From the NCBI RefSeq assembly GCF_039594555.1, contig NZ_JBCNNF010000157.1, positions 1-14,908 of the forward strand: DNA of 14,908 bases, given 5' to 3'. The translations under genes were made by a program, and so were the position numbers. This document shows, piece by piece, positions 1-7,183 of the stretch. This DNA comes from Inquilinus sp039594555. GTDB lineage: Bacteria; Pseudomonadota; Alphaproteobacteria; DSM-16000; Inquilinaceae. How positions within the stretch are numbered: position 1 is the stretch's first letter; each line of letters starts with the position of its first letter. The notes beneath the pieces are model-generated. The model saw nothing but the letters and a program-made list of their open reading frames with translations. It did not search any database and had not been told where the DNA came from.

Positions 1-2
1 AC

Positions 3-578
3 CGTGGAAAAGACGCGATTCATCTTGCGTCGACAGCGACGCTCGAAGAGGCTGCGCAACTGCTGTGGGACTCGGCTGAAGTGCCGTGCTTTCCCGCGTT
101 CGAATCGCTGCACATTGACGCTTCTGCGAGAGCGCGCGTGTATGCGTCGATGGGCATGGCGGCGGCTTCCTGCAGTGATTCAGGCAATACGCACGACATT
201 GCCGGCATGCACGCCGAAGCGGCTGAACTCGTAGGCCGTCTTGCCAGCGGTTTCGTCGAGCTTGCTTCGGATAAAGGCCCGCTGCATCTGCGTATCGCAC
301 GCGCATGGCGCGCCGCGAAGCATGCTGAGTTATTGCGGCAGACGCTCGTGCTGCTCGCCGATCAGGAGTTGACCAGCTCGTCGTTTGCCGCGCGTGTGGC
401 GGCATCGACGGGTGCGTCGCTCGGCGCGTGCATGCTCGCGGGCCTCGCGGCGTTTTCCGGGCCATTGCATGGCGATGCAATCACACGCGTGTATGGGCTG
501 CTCGACGATGCGCATCGTCTCGGCGTCGAAGAGACAGTGCGAAGACCCGCCGCGGCCGTGCGATGCAGGACCCCGTGA
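3..578 (+). pseudogene. Citrate synthase family protein, fragment broken at both ends
   Basis: The frame is open from the left edge (starting RGKDAIHLASTATLEEAAQLL) to a stop at 576-578, so the N-terminus lies outside the window. Seen: a helical citrate synthase core, with ADQELTSSSFAARVAAST followed by the active-site segment SGPLHG, whose His is the catalytic histidine of the family. Homology continues to about VEETVRR (near base 545) and then becomes an unrelated tail, PAAAVRCRTP. The usual next motif, PGFGHPLY with the second catalytic His, and the later catalytic Asp are absent, so the protein cannot be a working citrate synthase. The wording of the motifs fits the shorter citrate synthase-like proteins, often with an N-terminal HTH, more than the housekeeping GltA; that is inference. 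GC is visibly lower than in the rest of the window and codon choice differs. This suggests transferred DNA or an assembly join. Confidence 0.72.
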
Positions 579-633
579 CCGGATCCCCCCTCCGGGTCAC
601 GGGCGGCGGCGGGGCATTATCGCCCCGCCGCCG
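572..633. repeat. Two abutting perfect hairpins
   Basis: The first inverted repeat pairs CCCGTGACC (572-580) with GGTCACGGG (595-603), with a 14-base loop that contains a GGATCC. The second begins at the very next base: CGGCGGCGGGGC (604-615) pairs perfectly with GCCCCGCCGCCG (622-633) around a 6-base loop, ATTATC. Neither is followed by a T-run on either strand, so they are not standard intrinsic terminators. They lie between the broken citrate synthase fragment and the 3' end of usg. Function unknown; they could be a palindromic intergenic repeat or the boundary of an inserted segment. Confidence 0.6.
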
Positions 634-781
634 GCCTGCCCCGGGCCCCGTAAATGCTACTGGCGTGGCCGTCTGATGGCGGTTTCTGCGCTTCCGGTGC
701 TCACGCACCAAAAGTGCGCTGCGCGCCGGGTCTCGAAACCACCACCAGCCGACTCACGCCAGCGCATTTCCGATGGGGCCC
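634..781. other. Intergenic region without a recognisable gene
   Basis: Apart from the two hairpins just before it, I see no coding signal here. The open frames that cross it (for example on the + strand from 385 to 1104) are Arg/Pro/Gly-rich shadows without family similarity and run antisense through usg. No tRNA, promoter or repeat was recognised. Confidence 0.5.
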
Positions 782-1045
782 TCAGTGCAGGCGGAGTTCG
801 GCGGCGCAGTTCCGCAATTCGCTTGGCCGGATCAGTTCGGTCGAGGCGAGGCGCACGGAATGCAGCCGGCCCTCGATGTTGTGGCTCCAGAAATCCAGGA
901 AGCGATGCAGCTCCGGGAAGCGCGGGGCGAGATCGAGCTTCTGCCAGACGAAGCTCTGCAACAGGCCCGGATGATCGGGCAGGTGGTACAGGATCTCCGC
1001 CGTGGTCAGGCGGTAGCCGTGCAGCTGACGTTCCAGATCGGTCAT
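782..1045 (-). CDS. usg: Usg family protein (unknown function)
   Basis: This 87-residue protein matches the small alphaproteobacterial Usg family, named for an open reading frame upstream of trpF in the tryptophan region. Recognisable blocks are ERQLHGYRLTTAEILYHLPDHP (residues 4-25), LLQSFVWQ, DLAPRFPELHRFLDFW and the ending LHSVRLASTELIRPSELR. There is no signal peptide and no membrane segment, and full length is as expected. An AAAGGGA about ten bases before the ATG at 1045 is a plausible ribosome site. The trp genes with which Usg is often found are not in this window; upstream lies gntR on the same strand. Biochemical function is not known for the family. Family assignment is confident. 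Confidence 0.88.
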   Translation of the reverse strand: MTDLERQLHGYRLTTAEILYHLPDHPGLLQSFVWQKLDLAPRFPELHRFLDFWSHNIEGRLHSVRLASTELIRPSELRNCAAELRLH

Positions 1046-1066
1046 ACCTTCACCATCCCTTTCGCA

Positions 1067-1133
1067 GGCCCGCCTTGACGGGCGGGTCTATGAAGGAAAT
1101 GTGATGTGGATTCCCGACGTCGGCAAGAGTATA
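1067..1133 (-). promoter_or_regulatory. Possible usg promoter and leader hairpin
   Basis: On the minus strand a TATACT hexamer (1133-1128) sits in a conspicuously AT-rich patch (about 1127-1155) in otherwise GC-rich DNA; no good -35 box was found at standard spacing. Between it and the usg start the leader can fold a GC-rich hairpin with 6-bp arms at 1069-1074 and 1081-1086. It lacks a following U-tract, so terminator activity is unlikely. Tentative. Confidence 0.3.
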
Positions 1134-1154
1134 TCTAAGTAAATCAATGAGTTA

Positions 1155-1179
1155 GCAGCAATCCGGCAGGAGTGCTGCC
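1155..1179 (-). terminator. Weak stem-loop after gntR
   Basis: GGCAG (1165-1169) can pair with CTGCC (1175-1179), or alternatively GCAGCA (1155-1160) with TGCTGC (1173-1178), just past the gntR stop on the minus strand. There is no good T-run, so it is at best a weak terminator. Confidence 0.25.
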
Positions 1180-1196
1180 AATCCTTCCGCGGCCGC

Positions 1197-1877
1197 TCAG
1201 GCGAACAGGTCGCGATGCTCGCGCTGCACCGTCGGCAGGGCCCGCAGGATTTCCGACAGATGGGCACGCAGCGCCGCCTCGGCGCCGTCGGGGTCGCGCC
1301 GGTCGATCGCCGCCAGGATCAGCCTGTGCTGCTCGATCAGCCCCGGCAGGGACGAGGCCGAGGGCAGTGTCAGATGGCAGACGCGGTCCATATGCGCCTT
1401 CAAATCCTCGATCACGGTCCAGGCCGACGGGCAGCCCGCGCCCTCGGCGATCGCGGCATGGAAGGCCTCGTCGGCGCGCTGGAACTCGTAATGCTCGCCG
1501 GCCGCGGCCGCCAGCTCCTGTGCCTCGATATGGAAGTCGATGCGGGTGCGCACCCGGGCGTCGAACCGCTCGCAGGCCCGCCGCACCACCGCGCTTTCCA
1601 ATGATTCGCGCACGAACCGCGCCTCCAGCATCCGTTCGACCGAGATCTTGACCACGAAGGTGCCGCGCCGCGGCAGCACCTCGACCAGGCCGGAGCGGGC
1701 GAGGGCGATGAACGCCTCGCGCACCGGCTGCCGCGACACGCCGTAGCGTACGGCGATCTCCTGCTCCGACAGCGGCGCGCCGGGCTTCATCGCTAGGGTG
1801 ACGATGGCTTTGCGGATCTCCAGCTCGATCAGCCGGGCGATGCTGGTGGTCTGGTCGAGGAGGTCGAGGGGCGCCAT
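1197..1877 (-). CDS. GntR family transcriptional regulator, FCD (FadR-type) domain
   Basis: This 226-residue DNA-binding regulator has an N-terminal winged helix at about residues 10-75, with LSEQEIAVRYGVSRQPVREAF as the recognition-helix region and a wing at LPRRGTFV. It is followed by an all-helical FCD ligand domain (about 80-210). D136, H140, H184 and H206 fit the Asp/His set that binds a metal in FCD domains, and carboxylate ligands are common in this family. It is divergently transcribed from the TRAP transporter operon, with 113 bases between start codons, so the likely role is to repress or control dctPQM in response to the transported organic acid. That role is inferred from context. 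The ATG at 1877 has only a weak upstream ribosome site. The exact ligand cannot be told. Confidence 0.92.
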   Translation of the reverse strand: MAPLDLLDQTTSIARLIELEIRKAIVTLAMKPGAPLSEQEIAVRYGVSRQPVREAFIALARSGLVEVLPRRGTFVVKISVERMLEARFVRESLESAVVRRACERFDARVRTRIDFHIEAQELAAAAGEHYEFQRADEAFHAAIAEGAGCPSAWTVIEDLKAHMDRVCHLTLPSASSLPGLIEQHRLILAAIDRRDPDGAEAALRAHLSEILRALPTVQREHRDLFA

Positions 1878-1899
1878 GCGCTCAGGCTCGCAAGGGATA

Positions 1900-1928
1900 T
1901 TGCGTCAGGTCAAGTACCATACTAGATT
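1900..1928 (+). promoter_or_regulatory. Candidate sigma70 promoter for dctPQM
   Basis: TTGCGT (1900-1905) and TAGATT (1923-1928) are separated by 17 bases. The -10 box overlaps the first copy of the 13-bp direct repeat, which would allow simple repression by steric blocking. Match quality is moderate. Confidence 0.35.
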
Positions 1929-1947
1929 ACCTATTACCATACTAGAT
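1915..1947. promoter_or_regulatory. 13-bp direct repeat, probable operator of the gntR/dctP promoter region
   Basis: TACCATACTAGAT occurs exactly twice, at 1915-1927 and 1935-1947, with starts 20 bases apart (about two helical turns). A third partial copy, CATACCA, lies at 1959-1965. The AT-rich patch stands out from GC-rich surroundings. It lies in the divergent gap, so binding of the neighbouring GntR/FCD protein here is a reasonable inference. The repeats are direct, not palindromic. Confidence 0.5.
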
Positions 1948-1990
1948 ACGGTCCTGATCATACCAGGCCCGGCCAAAGGAGGGGCGTTCC

Positions 1991-2959
1991 GTGAAATCCA
2001 TTGCGGCATTGGTCCTGGGGGCGGCGCTGTCGCTGGCCGCCCTTCCGGCTTCGGCGCAGACGCTACGCTCGGCCGACATCCATCCCGACGGCTATCCGAC
2101 GGTCGAGGCGGTCAAATATCTGGGCGACCTGATGGACCAGCGCACCGGCGGCCGGATCAAGATCCAGGTGTTCAACAACGCCCAACTCGGCGCCGAGAAG
2201 GACACGATCGAGCAGACCCGGTTCGGCGTGATCGACATGAACCGGGTGAACACGGCGCCGTTCAACAACCTGGTGCCGGAGACGCAGGTGCTGGGCCTGC
2301 CCTTCTTGTTCCGCTCGGTCGACCACATGCACAAGGTGCTGGACGGCCCGATCGGCGACGAGATCCTGATGGCGTTCGAGCCGCACGGCCTGGTCGGCCT
2401 CGCCTTCTACGAATCCGGCGCGCGGTCCTTCTACACGACGAAGACGGCGATCCATTCGGTCGAGGACATGAAGGGGCTGAAGCTCCGGGTCCAGCAATCC
2501 GACCTGTGGATCGCGATGATGCAGGCCCTCGGCGCCAATCCGACGCCCATGGCCTTCGGCGAGGTCTATTCGGCGCTGGAGACCGGCGTGGTCGACGGCG
2601 CCGAGAACAACTGGCCCTCCTACGAGTCCTCGCGCCATTTCGAGGTGGCGAAGCACTTCACCCTGACCGAGCATTCACTGGCGCCCGAGGTGCTGGTGAT
2701 CTCCAAGATCTCCTGGGACAGGCTGTCGCCCGACGACCAGAAGACGCTGCGCCAGGCGGCCAAGGAGTCGGTGGTCAAGATGCGCGAGCTGTGGGTGGCC
2801 CGGGAGAAGGCGTCGGAGGAGAAGGTGCGGGCCGCCGGCGCCGAGATCATCACCCTCGACAAGGCGCCCTTCATCGCCGCGATGCAGCCGGTCTACGACA
2901 AGTTCGTCACCAGCGACGCGATGAAGTCGCTGGTCGAGCGCATCCGCGCGGTGCAGTGA
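1991..2959 (+). CDS. dctP: TRAP transporter periplasmic substrate-binding protein (DctP family)
   Basis: This 322-residue periplasmic receptor hands a ligand, usually a carboxylate, to the DctQM membrane unit for sodium-driven uptake. An N-terminal signal peptide (MKSIAALVLG, then a hydrophobic run) ends in an ASA-Q cleavage site after residue 22. R166 in GLKLRV is the conserved arginine that usually grips the ligand carboxylate. The block GAENNWPSYESSRHF (about 203-217) is typical of a DctP subgroup that includes sugar-acid binders, so a uronate-like or other hydroxy-acid ligand is possible but not shown. The start is a GTG at 1991, placed by an excellent AAAGGAGGGG at 1976-1984. It is the first gene of dctP-dctQ-dctM, divergent from the GntR regulator. 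Confidence 0.94.
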   Translation: MKSIAALVLGAALSLAALPASAQTLRSADIHPDGYPTVEAVKYLGDLMDQRTGGRIKIQVFNNAQLGAEKDTIEQTRFGVIDMNRVNTAPFNNLVPETQVLGLPFLFRSVDHMHKVLDGPIGDEILMAFEPHGLVGLAFYESGARSFYTTKTAIHSVEDMKGLKLRVQQSDLWIAMMQALGANPTPMAFGEVYSALETGVVDGAENNWPSYESSRHFEVAKHFTLTEHSLAPEVLVISKISWDRLSPDDQKTLRQAAKESVVKMRELWVAREKASEEKVRAAGAEIITLDKAPFIAAMQPVYDKFVTSDAMKSLVERIRAVQ

Positions 2960-2972
2960 CGCCGTGATGCCC

Positions 2973-3001
2973 GGCCGGCACCGTCTTCCGCGGCGCCGGC
3001 C
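2973..3001 (+). promoter_or_regulatory. Stable hairpin between dctP and dctQ
   Basis: GGCCGGC (2973-2979) pairs with GCCGGCC (2995-3001). After an A-C mismatch, CCG (2981-2983) pairs with CGG (2991-2993), leaving a 7-base loop. No T-run follows. Such a structure could protect the dctP message or damp read-through, giving more binding protein than permease; this role is inferred. Confidence 0.4.
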
Positions 3002-3024
3002 TTCTCGCATGGGAGACCGGCCGA

Positions 3025-3549
3025 ATGGCCTCCGTCCTGACCCTGACGCGCCGGACTCTCGGCGTCCTGTCCACCGGCGCCCTGTGGCTGGCCGGCTTCG
3101 GCATGCTGGCGATGACCGTCACCGTGGGCTGGCAGGTCTTCGCCCGCTACATCCTGAACGACACGCCCAGCTGGTCCGAGCCGCTGACGCTGCAGCTGAT
3201 GGGCTGGTTCATCCTGCTCGGCGCCGCGGTCGGCGTGCGCGAGAGCTTCCATCTTGGGCTCGACCTGCTGCAGCAGGTCCTGCCGGCGGGGCTGAACCGG
3301 GTGCTGGAGGCGGTGAACCTGCTGCTGATCCTCGGCTTCGGCATCGCCATGGTCTGGTACTCGGTCGAGCTGGCGATCGGCACCTGGACCGCGACCATCC
3401 CGGTGCTGGACCTGCCGGGCGGCTTCGACTTCATCCCCCTGATCATCGGCGGCGCCTTGATCGCGCTGTTCGCCGCCGAGCGGTTGTTCGAACAGATGGC
3501 CGGCGTCGAGCATGAGGCGGCGGTCGAAGGCGCGCAGGAGCTGGCGTGA
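3025..3549 (+). CDS. dctQ: TRAP transporter small permease subunit (DctQ family)
   Basis: This 174-residue inner-membrane protein has four predicted hydrophobic segments (about residues 15-35, 54-72, 92-112 and 132-152). The family signature WQVFARYILNDTPSWSEPL spans residues 36-54. DctQ packs against DctM and is needed for TRAP transport. The start at 3025 has a GGGAGA about nine bases upstream. Its stop codon overlaps the ATG of dctM by one base (TGATG), indicating translational coupling. Length is normal for the family. The substrate cannot be deduced from this subunit. Confidence 0.93.
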   Translation: MASVLTLTRRTLGVLSTGALWLAGFGMLAMTVTVGWQVFARYILNDTPSWSEPLTLQLMGWFILLGAAVGVRESFHLGLDLLQQVLPAGLNRVLEAVNLLLILGFGIAMVWYSVELAIGTWTATIPVLDLPGGFDFIPLIIGGALIALFAAERLFEQMAGVEHEAAVEGAQELA

Positions 3550-4829
3550 TGGAGCTGTGGATCCTGTTCGGCGGCTTCACGCTGCTGATGGTCATGGGCA
3601 TGCCGATCGCCTTCTGCCTCGGCATCTCCTCGCTGGCCACGGTGCTGTATATGGGCCTGCCGCCGGTGGTGGTGTTCCAGCAGATCAACTCCGGCATGAA
3701 CGCCTTCGCCATGATGGCGATCCCGTTCTTCATCTTCGCCGGCGACCTGATGATCCGCGGCGGCATCGCGGCGCGGCTGATCCGCTTCGCCGCCAGCCTG
3801 GTCGGCCACATGCGCGGCGGGCTGGGCCAGGTCAACGTCGTCGCCTCGACCCTGTTCGGCGGCATCTCCGGCTCGGCCGTGGCCGACGCCTCGGCGATCG
3901 GCGGGCTGATGATCCCGCAGATGGCGGCGCGGGGCTATGCGCGGGACTATGCCGTCAACGTCACCGCCAACTCGGCGATCATCGCGCTGATGATCCCGCC
4001 GTCCAACAACATGATCCTCTATTCGATCGCGGCGGGCGGCAACGTCTCGATCGCCGACCTGTTCACCGCCGGCGTGATTCCCGGCCTGCTGCTGGCGGCG
4101 GCGCTGATGGTCACCGCCTATGTCGTCGCCCGCCGGCGCGGCTATCCGTCCGATCCGTTCCCGGGGCTGCGCGCCGTCGGCCGCTATCTGGTGCTGGCGG
4201 CGCCAGGCATCCTGCTGATCGGCATCATCTTCGGCGGCGTCCGCTCCGGCGTCTTCACCGCCACCGAAAGCTCCTGCATCGCGGTGATCTACGCCTTCCT
4301 GGTGGCGCTGCTGGTCTATCGCGAGCTCGACTGGCGCGGCTTCGTCGAGGCGGTGCAGGGCGCGGTGCGCACCACCGCCATGGTGCTGCTGGTGATCGGC
4401 ACCGCCGGCGCCTTCGGCTGGCTGATGGCGCTGCTGCAGGTTCAGACGGCGACGGTGCACGCGATCAACGCGATCTCCAGCGACCCGCTGACGGTGCTGC
4501 TGCTGATCAATGTGGCGCTGCTGATTCTCGGCACCTTCATGGACATGGCGCCGATGATCATCATCTGCACCCCGGTGCTGCTGCCGGTGGTCAAGGCCTT
4601 CGGCATCGACCCGGTGCATTTCGGCGTGATCCTGATTCTCAATGCCGGGATCGGCCTGAACACGCCGCCGGTGGGATCGGTGCTGTTCGTCAGCTGCGCC
4701 GTCGGCAAGATCACGATCCGCGAGGCGATGCGCACGATCTGGCCGTTCTTCGGCGCCTCGATCGCGGTGCTGCTGGCCGTGACCTACATCCCCGCCCTGG
4801 CACTCTGGCTGCCCGCGGCCTTCCGTTAG
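3549..4829 (+). CDS. dctM: TRAP transporter large permease subunit (DctM family)
   Basis: This 426-residue polytopic protein (about 12 hydrophobic stretches) is the transport subunit of a TRAP system. The family core is clear: MAIPFFIFAGDLMIRGGIA, then VASTLFGGISGSAVADASAIG and a later DMAPMIIICTPVLLPV, ending with GIGLNTPPVGSVLF. These are the helical hairpin regions that form the sodium and substrate sites in DctM homologues. The ATG at 3549 overlaps the dctQ stop; a GTG one codon upstream is possible but less likely. No clear terminator follows, so some read-through toward groES is possible. Confidence 0.95.
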   Translation: MELWILFGGFTLLMVMGMPIAFCLGISSLATVLYMGLPPVVVFQQINSGMNAFAMMAIPFFIFAGDLMIRGGIAARLIRFAASLVGHMRGGLGQVNVVASTLFGGISGSAVADASAIGGLMIPQMAARGYARDYAVNVTANSAIIALMIPPSNNMILYSIAAGGNVSIADLFTAGVIPGLLLAAALMVTAYVVARRRGYPSDPFPGLRAVGRYLVLAAPGILLIGIIFGGVRSGVFTATESSCIAVIYAFLVALLVYRELDWRGFVEAVQGAVRTTAMVLLVIGTAGAFGWLMALLQVQTATVHAINAISSDPLTVLLLINVALLILGTFMDMAPMIIICTPVLLPVVKAFGIDPVHFGVILILNAGIGLNTPPVGSVLFVSCAVGKITIREAMRTIWPFFGASIAVLLAVTYIPALALWLPAAFR

Positions 4830-4852
4830 GAAAAGAGAATCTTCTCGCGGCT

Positions 4853-4881
4853 CTTGACCGCTTTTCCCGCTCCCCTTAAAT
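4853..4881 (+). promoter_or_regulatory. groESL promoter, overlapping sigma70 and sigma32-like signals
   Basis: TTGACC (4854-4859) and TTAAAT (4876-4881), 16 bases apart, make a good sigma70-type promoter. The same bases read as CTTGACC (4853-4859) and CCCCTTAAAT (4872-4881), close to the heat-shock sigma32 pattern, with only 12 bases between. Transcription would start around 4888, placing CIRCE at the start of the message. Confidence 0.55.
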
Positions 4882-4883
4882 GC

Positions 4884-4910
4884 GTAGCACTCGCCGGCCG
4901 AGAGTGCTAA
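4884..4910. promoter_or_regulatory. CIRCE operator (HrcA binding site)
   Basis: The left arm GTAGCACTC (4884-4892) and right arm GAGTGCTAA (4902-4910) are separated by exactly nine bases. This matches the CIRCE consensus except for G in place of T at the first position. HrcA bound here represses groESL until heat stress; hrcA itself is not in this window. Confidence 0.96.
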
Positions 4911-4939
4911 CGACGGCCGGGGCAGGCCCGTAACGCAGA

Positions 4940-4954
4940 TCTCTGAAACAGAGA
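4940..4954 (+). promoter_or_regulatory. Small hairpin in groES leader before the ribosome site
   Basis: TCTCTG (4940-4945) pairs with CAGAGA (4949-4954) around an AAA loop, five bases before the GGGAGAGA ribosome site (4959-4966). The stem is weak enough to melt on heating, but it does not cover the ribosome site, so any thermosensor role is speculative. Confidence 0.25.
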
Positions 4955-4969
4955 GAGTGGGAGAGAACG

Positions 4970-5281
4970 ATGCAATTCCGTCCCCTGCACGACCGTGTGC
5001 TGGTGCGTCGCATCGAGCAGAACGAGAAGACCGCCGGCGGGATCATCATCCCGGACACCGCCAAGGAAAAGCCCCAGGAGGGCGAGGTGATCTCGGTCGG
5101 CGCGGGCATCCGCGACGAGGCCGGCAAGCTGCAGCCGCTGGACGTCAAGGCCGGCGACCGCATCCTGTTCGGCAAGTGGTCCGGCACCGAGGTCAAGCTC
5201 GACGGTCAGGATCTCCTGATCATGAAGGAGAGCGACATCCTCGGCATCATCACCGTGAAGAAGTCGGCCAAGGCGGCCTGA
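4970..5281 (+). CDS. groES: Co-chaperonin GroES (Cpn10)
   Basis: This 103-residue lid of the GroEL folding chamber forms a heptamer that caps the GroEL ring in the cytoplasm. The opening, MQFRPLHDRVLVRR, and the mobile loop EKTAGGIIIPDTAKEKPQEG (about residues 19-38, contacting GroEL through IIIP) are canonical. The roof and core motifs GDRILFGKWSGTEVK and LIMKESDILGII follow. Full length, with GGGAGAGA before the ATG. It is the first gene of a two-gene operon under a CIRCE-controlled promoter, 48 bases ahead of groEL. Confidence 0.98.
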   Translation: MQFRPLHDRVLVRRIEQNEKTAGGIIIPDTAKEKPQEGEVISVGAGIRDEAGKLQPLDVKAGDRILFGKWSGTEVKLDGQDLLIMKESDILGIITVKKSAKAA

Positions 5282-5329
5282 TCCGCCCCGTCGCCTTCAC
5301 CGGAATCCCGTTAGACAAGGAATAAAGAG

Positions 5330-6982
<1,653 letters not shown>

Positions 6983-7018
6983 TCTCCGGATCAGATTGTC
7001 CAAAAGTCGGATTGTGGA

Positions 7019-7046
7019 GGGGCGCTCTTCGGAGCGCCCCTTTTTT
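7019..7046 (+). terminator. Intrinsic terminator of groESL
   Basis: A perfect 9-bp stem, GGGGCGCTC (7019-7027) with GAGCGCCCC (7032-7040), is closed by a TTCG tetraloop in the extra-stable C(UUCG)G context and is followed by six T (7041-7046). This is a textbook rho-independent terminator, 36 bases after the groEL stop. Confidence 0.96.
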
Positions 7047-7097
7047 GCCATATCGACCGGCGATGCAAGAACTCGTGGGGCCAGTGCAGTCTTTCGA

Positions 7098-7119
7098 TTG
7101 CCGGGCCGAGTACCGGCAA
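7098..7119. repeat. Inverted repeat upstream of the L,D-transpeptidase gene
   Basis: TTGCCGG (7098-7104) pairs perfectly with CCGGCAA (7113-7119) across an 8-base spacer, in the gap between the groEL terminator and the next gene. TTGCCG could serve as a -35 box with a poor -10 (TAAATG at 7121) 17 bases on, so this may be a promoter-operator site. Evidence is limited. Confidence 0.3.
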
Positions 7120-7183
7120 CTAAATGATCTGCACGGCCCCGGGCACGACCGCCCGGCCGTCGGAGACGGAAGGGAAGTTCGAG

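Noticed and set aside
581..586. GGATCC near the left junction as a cloning scar
   Set aside because: A single six-base site is not informative; it lies inside a natural-looking inverted-repeat loop and about 35 bases past where homology ends.
385..1104. Open frame of 239 codons on the plus strand from the citrate synthase fragment through usg
   Set aside because: It crosses the composition junction and the hairpins, is Arg/Ser/Gly-rich, and runs antisense to the confidently recognised usg.
1798..2967. Open frame of 389 codons on the plus strand overlapping dctP in another frame
   Set aside because: Begins inside gntR, and its translation over dctP is Arg/Gly-rich without motifs; dctP has a clear ribosome site and signal peptide.
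3147..4619. Open frame of 490 codons on the minus strand opposite dctQM
   Set aside because: His/Gln/Asp/Arg-rich low-complexity translation, as expected antisense to hydrophobic membrane genes.
7124..7183. Upstream ATG for the L,D-transpeptidase
   Set aside because: No ribosome site; it would add 20 residues in front of a normal lipoprotein signal, while the ATG at 7184 has a good site.
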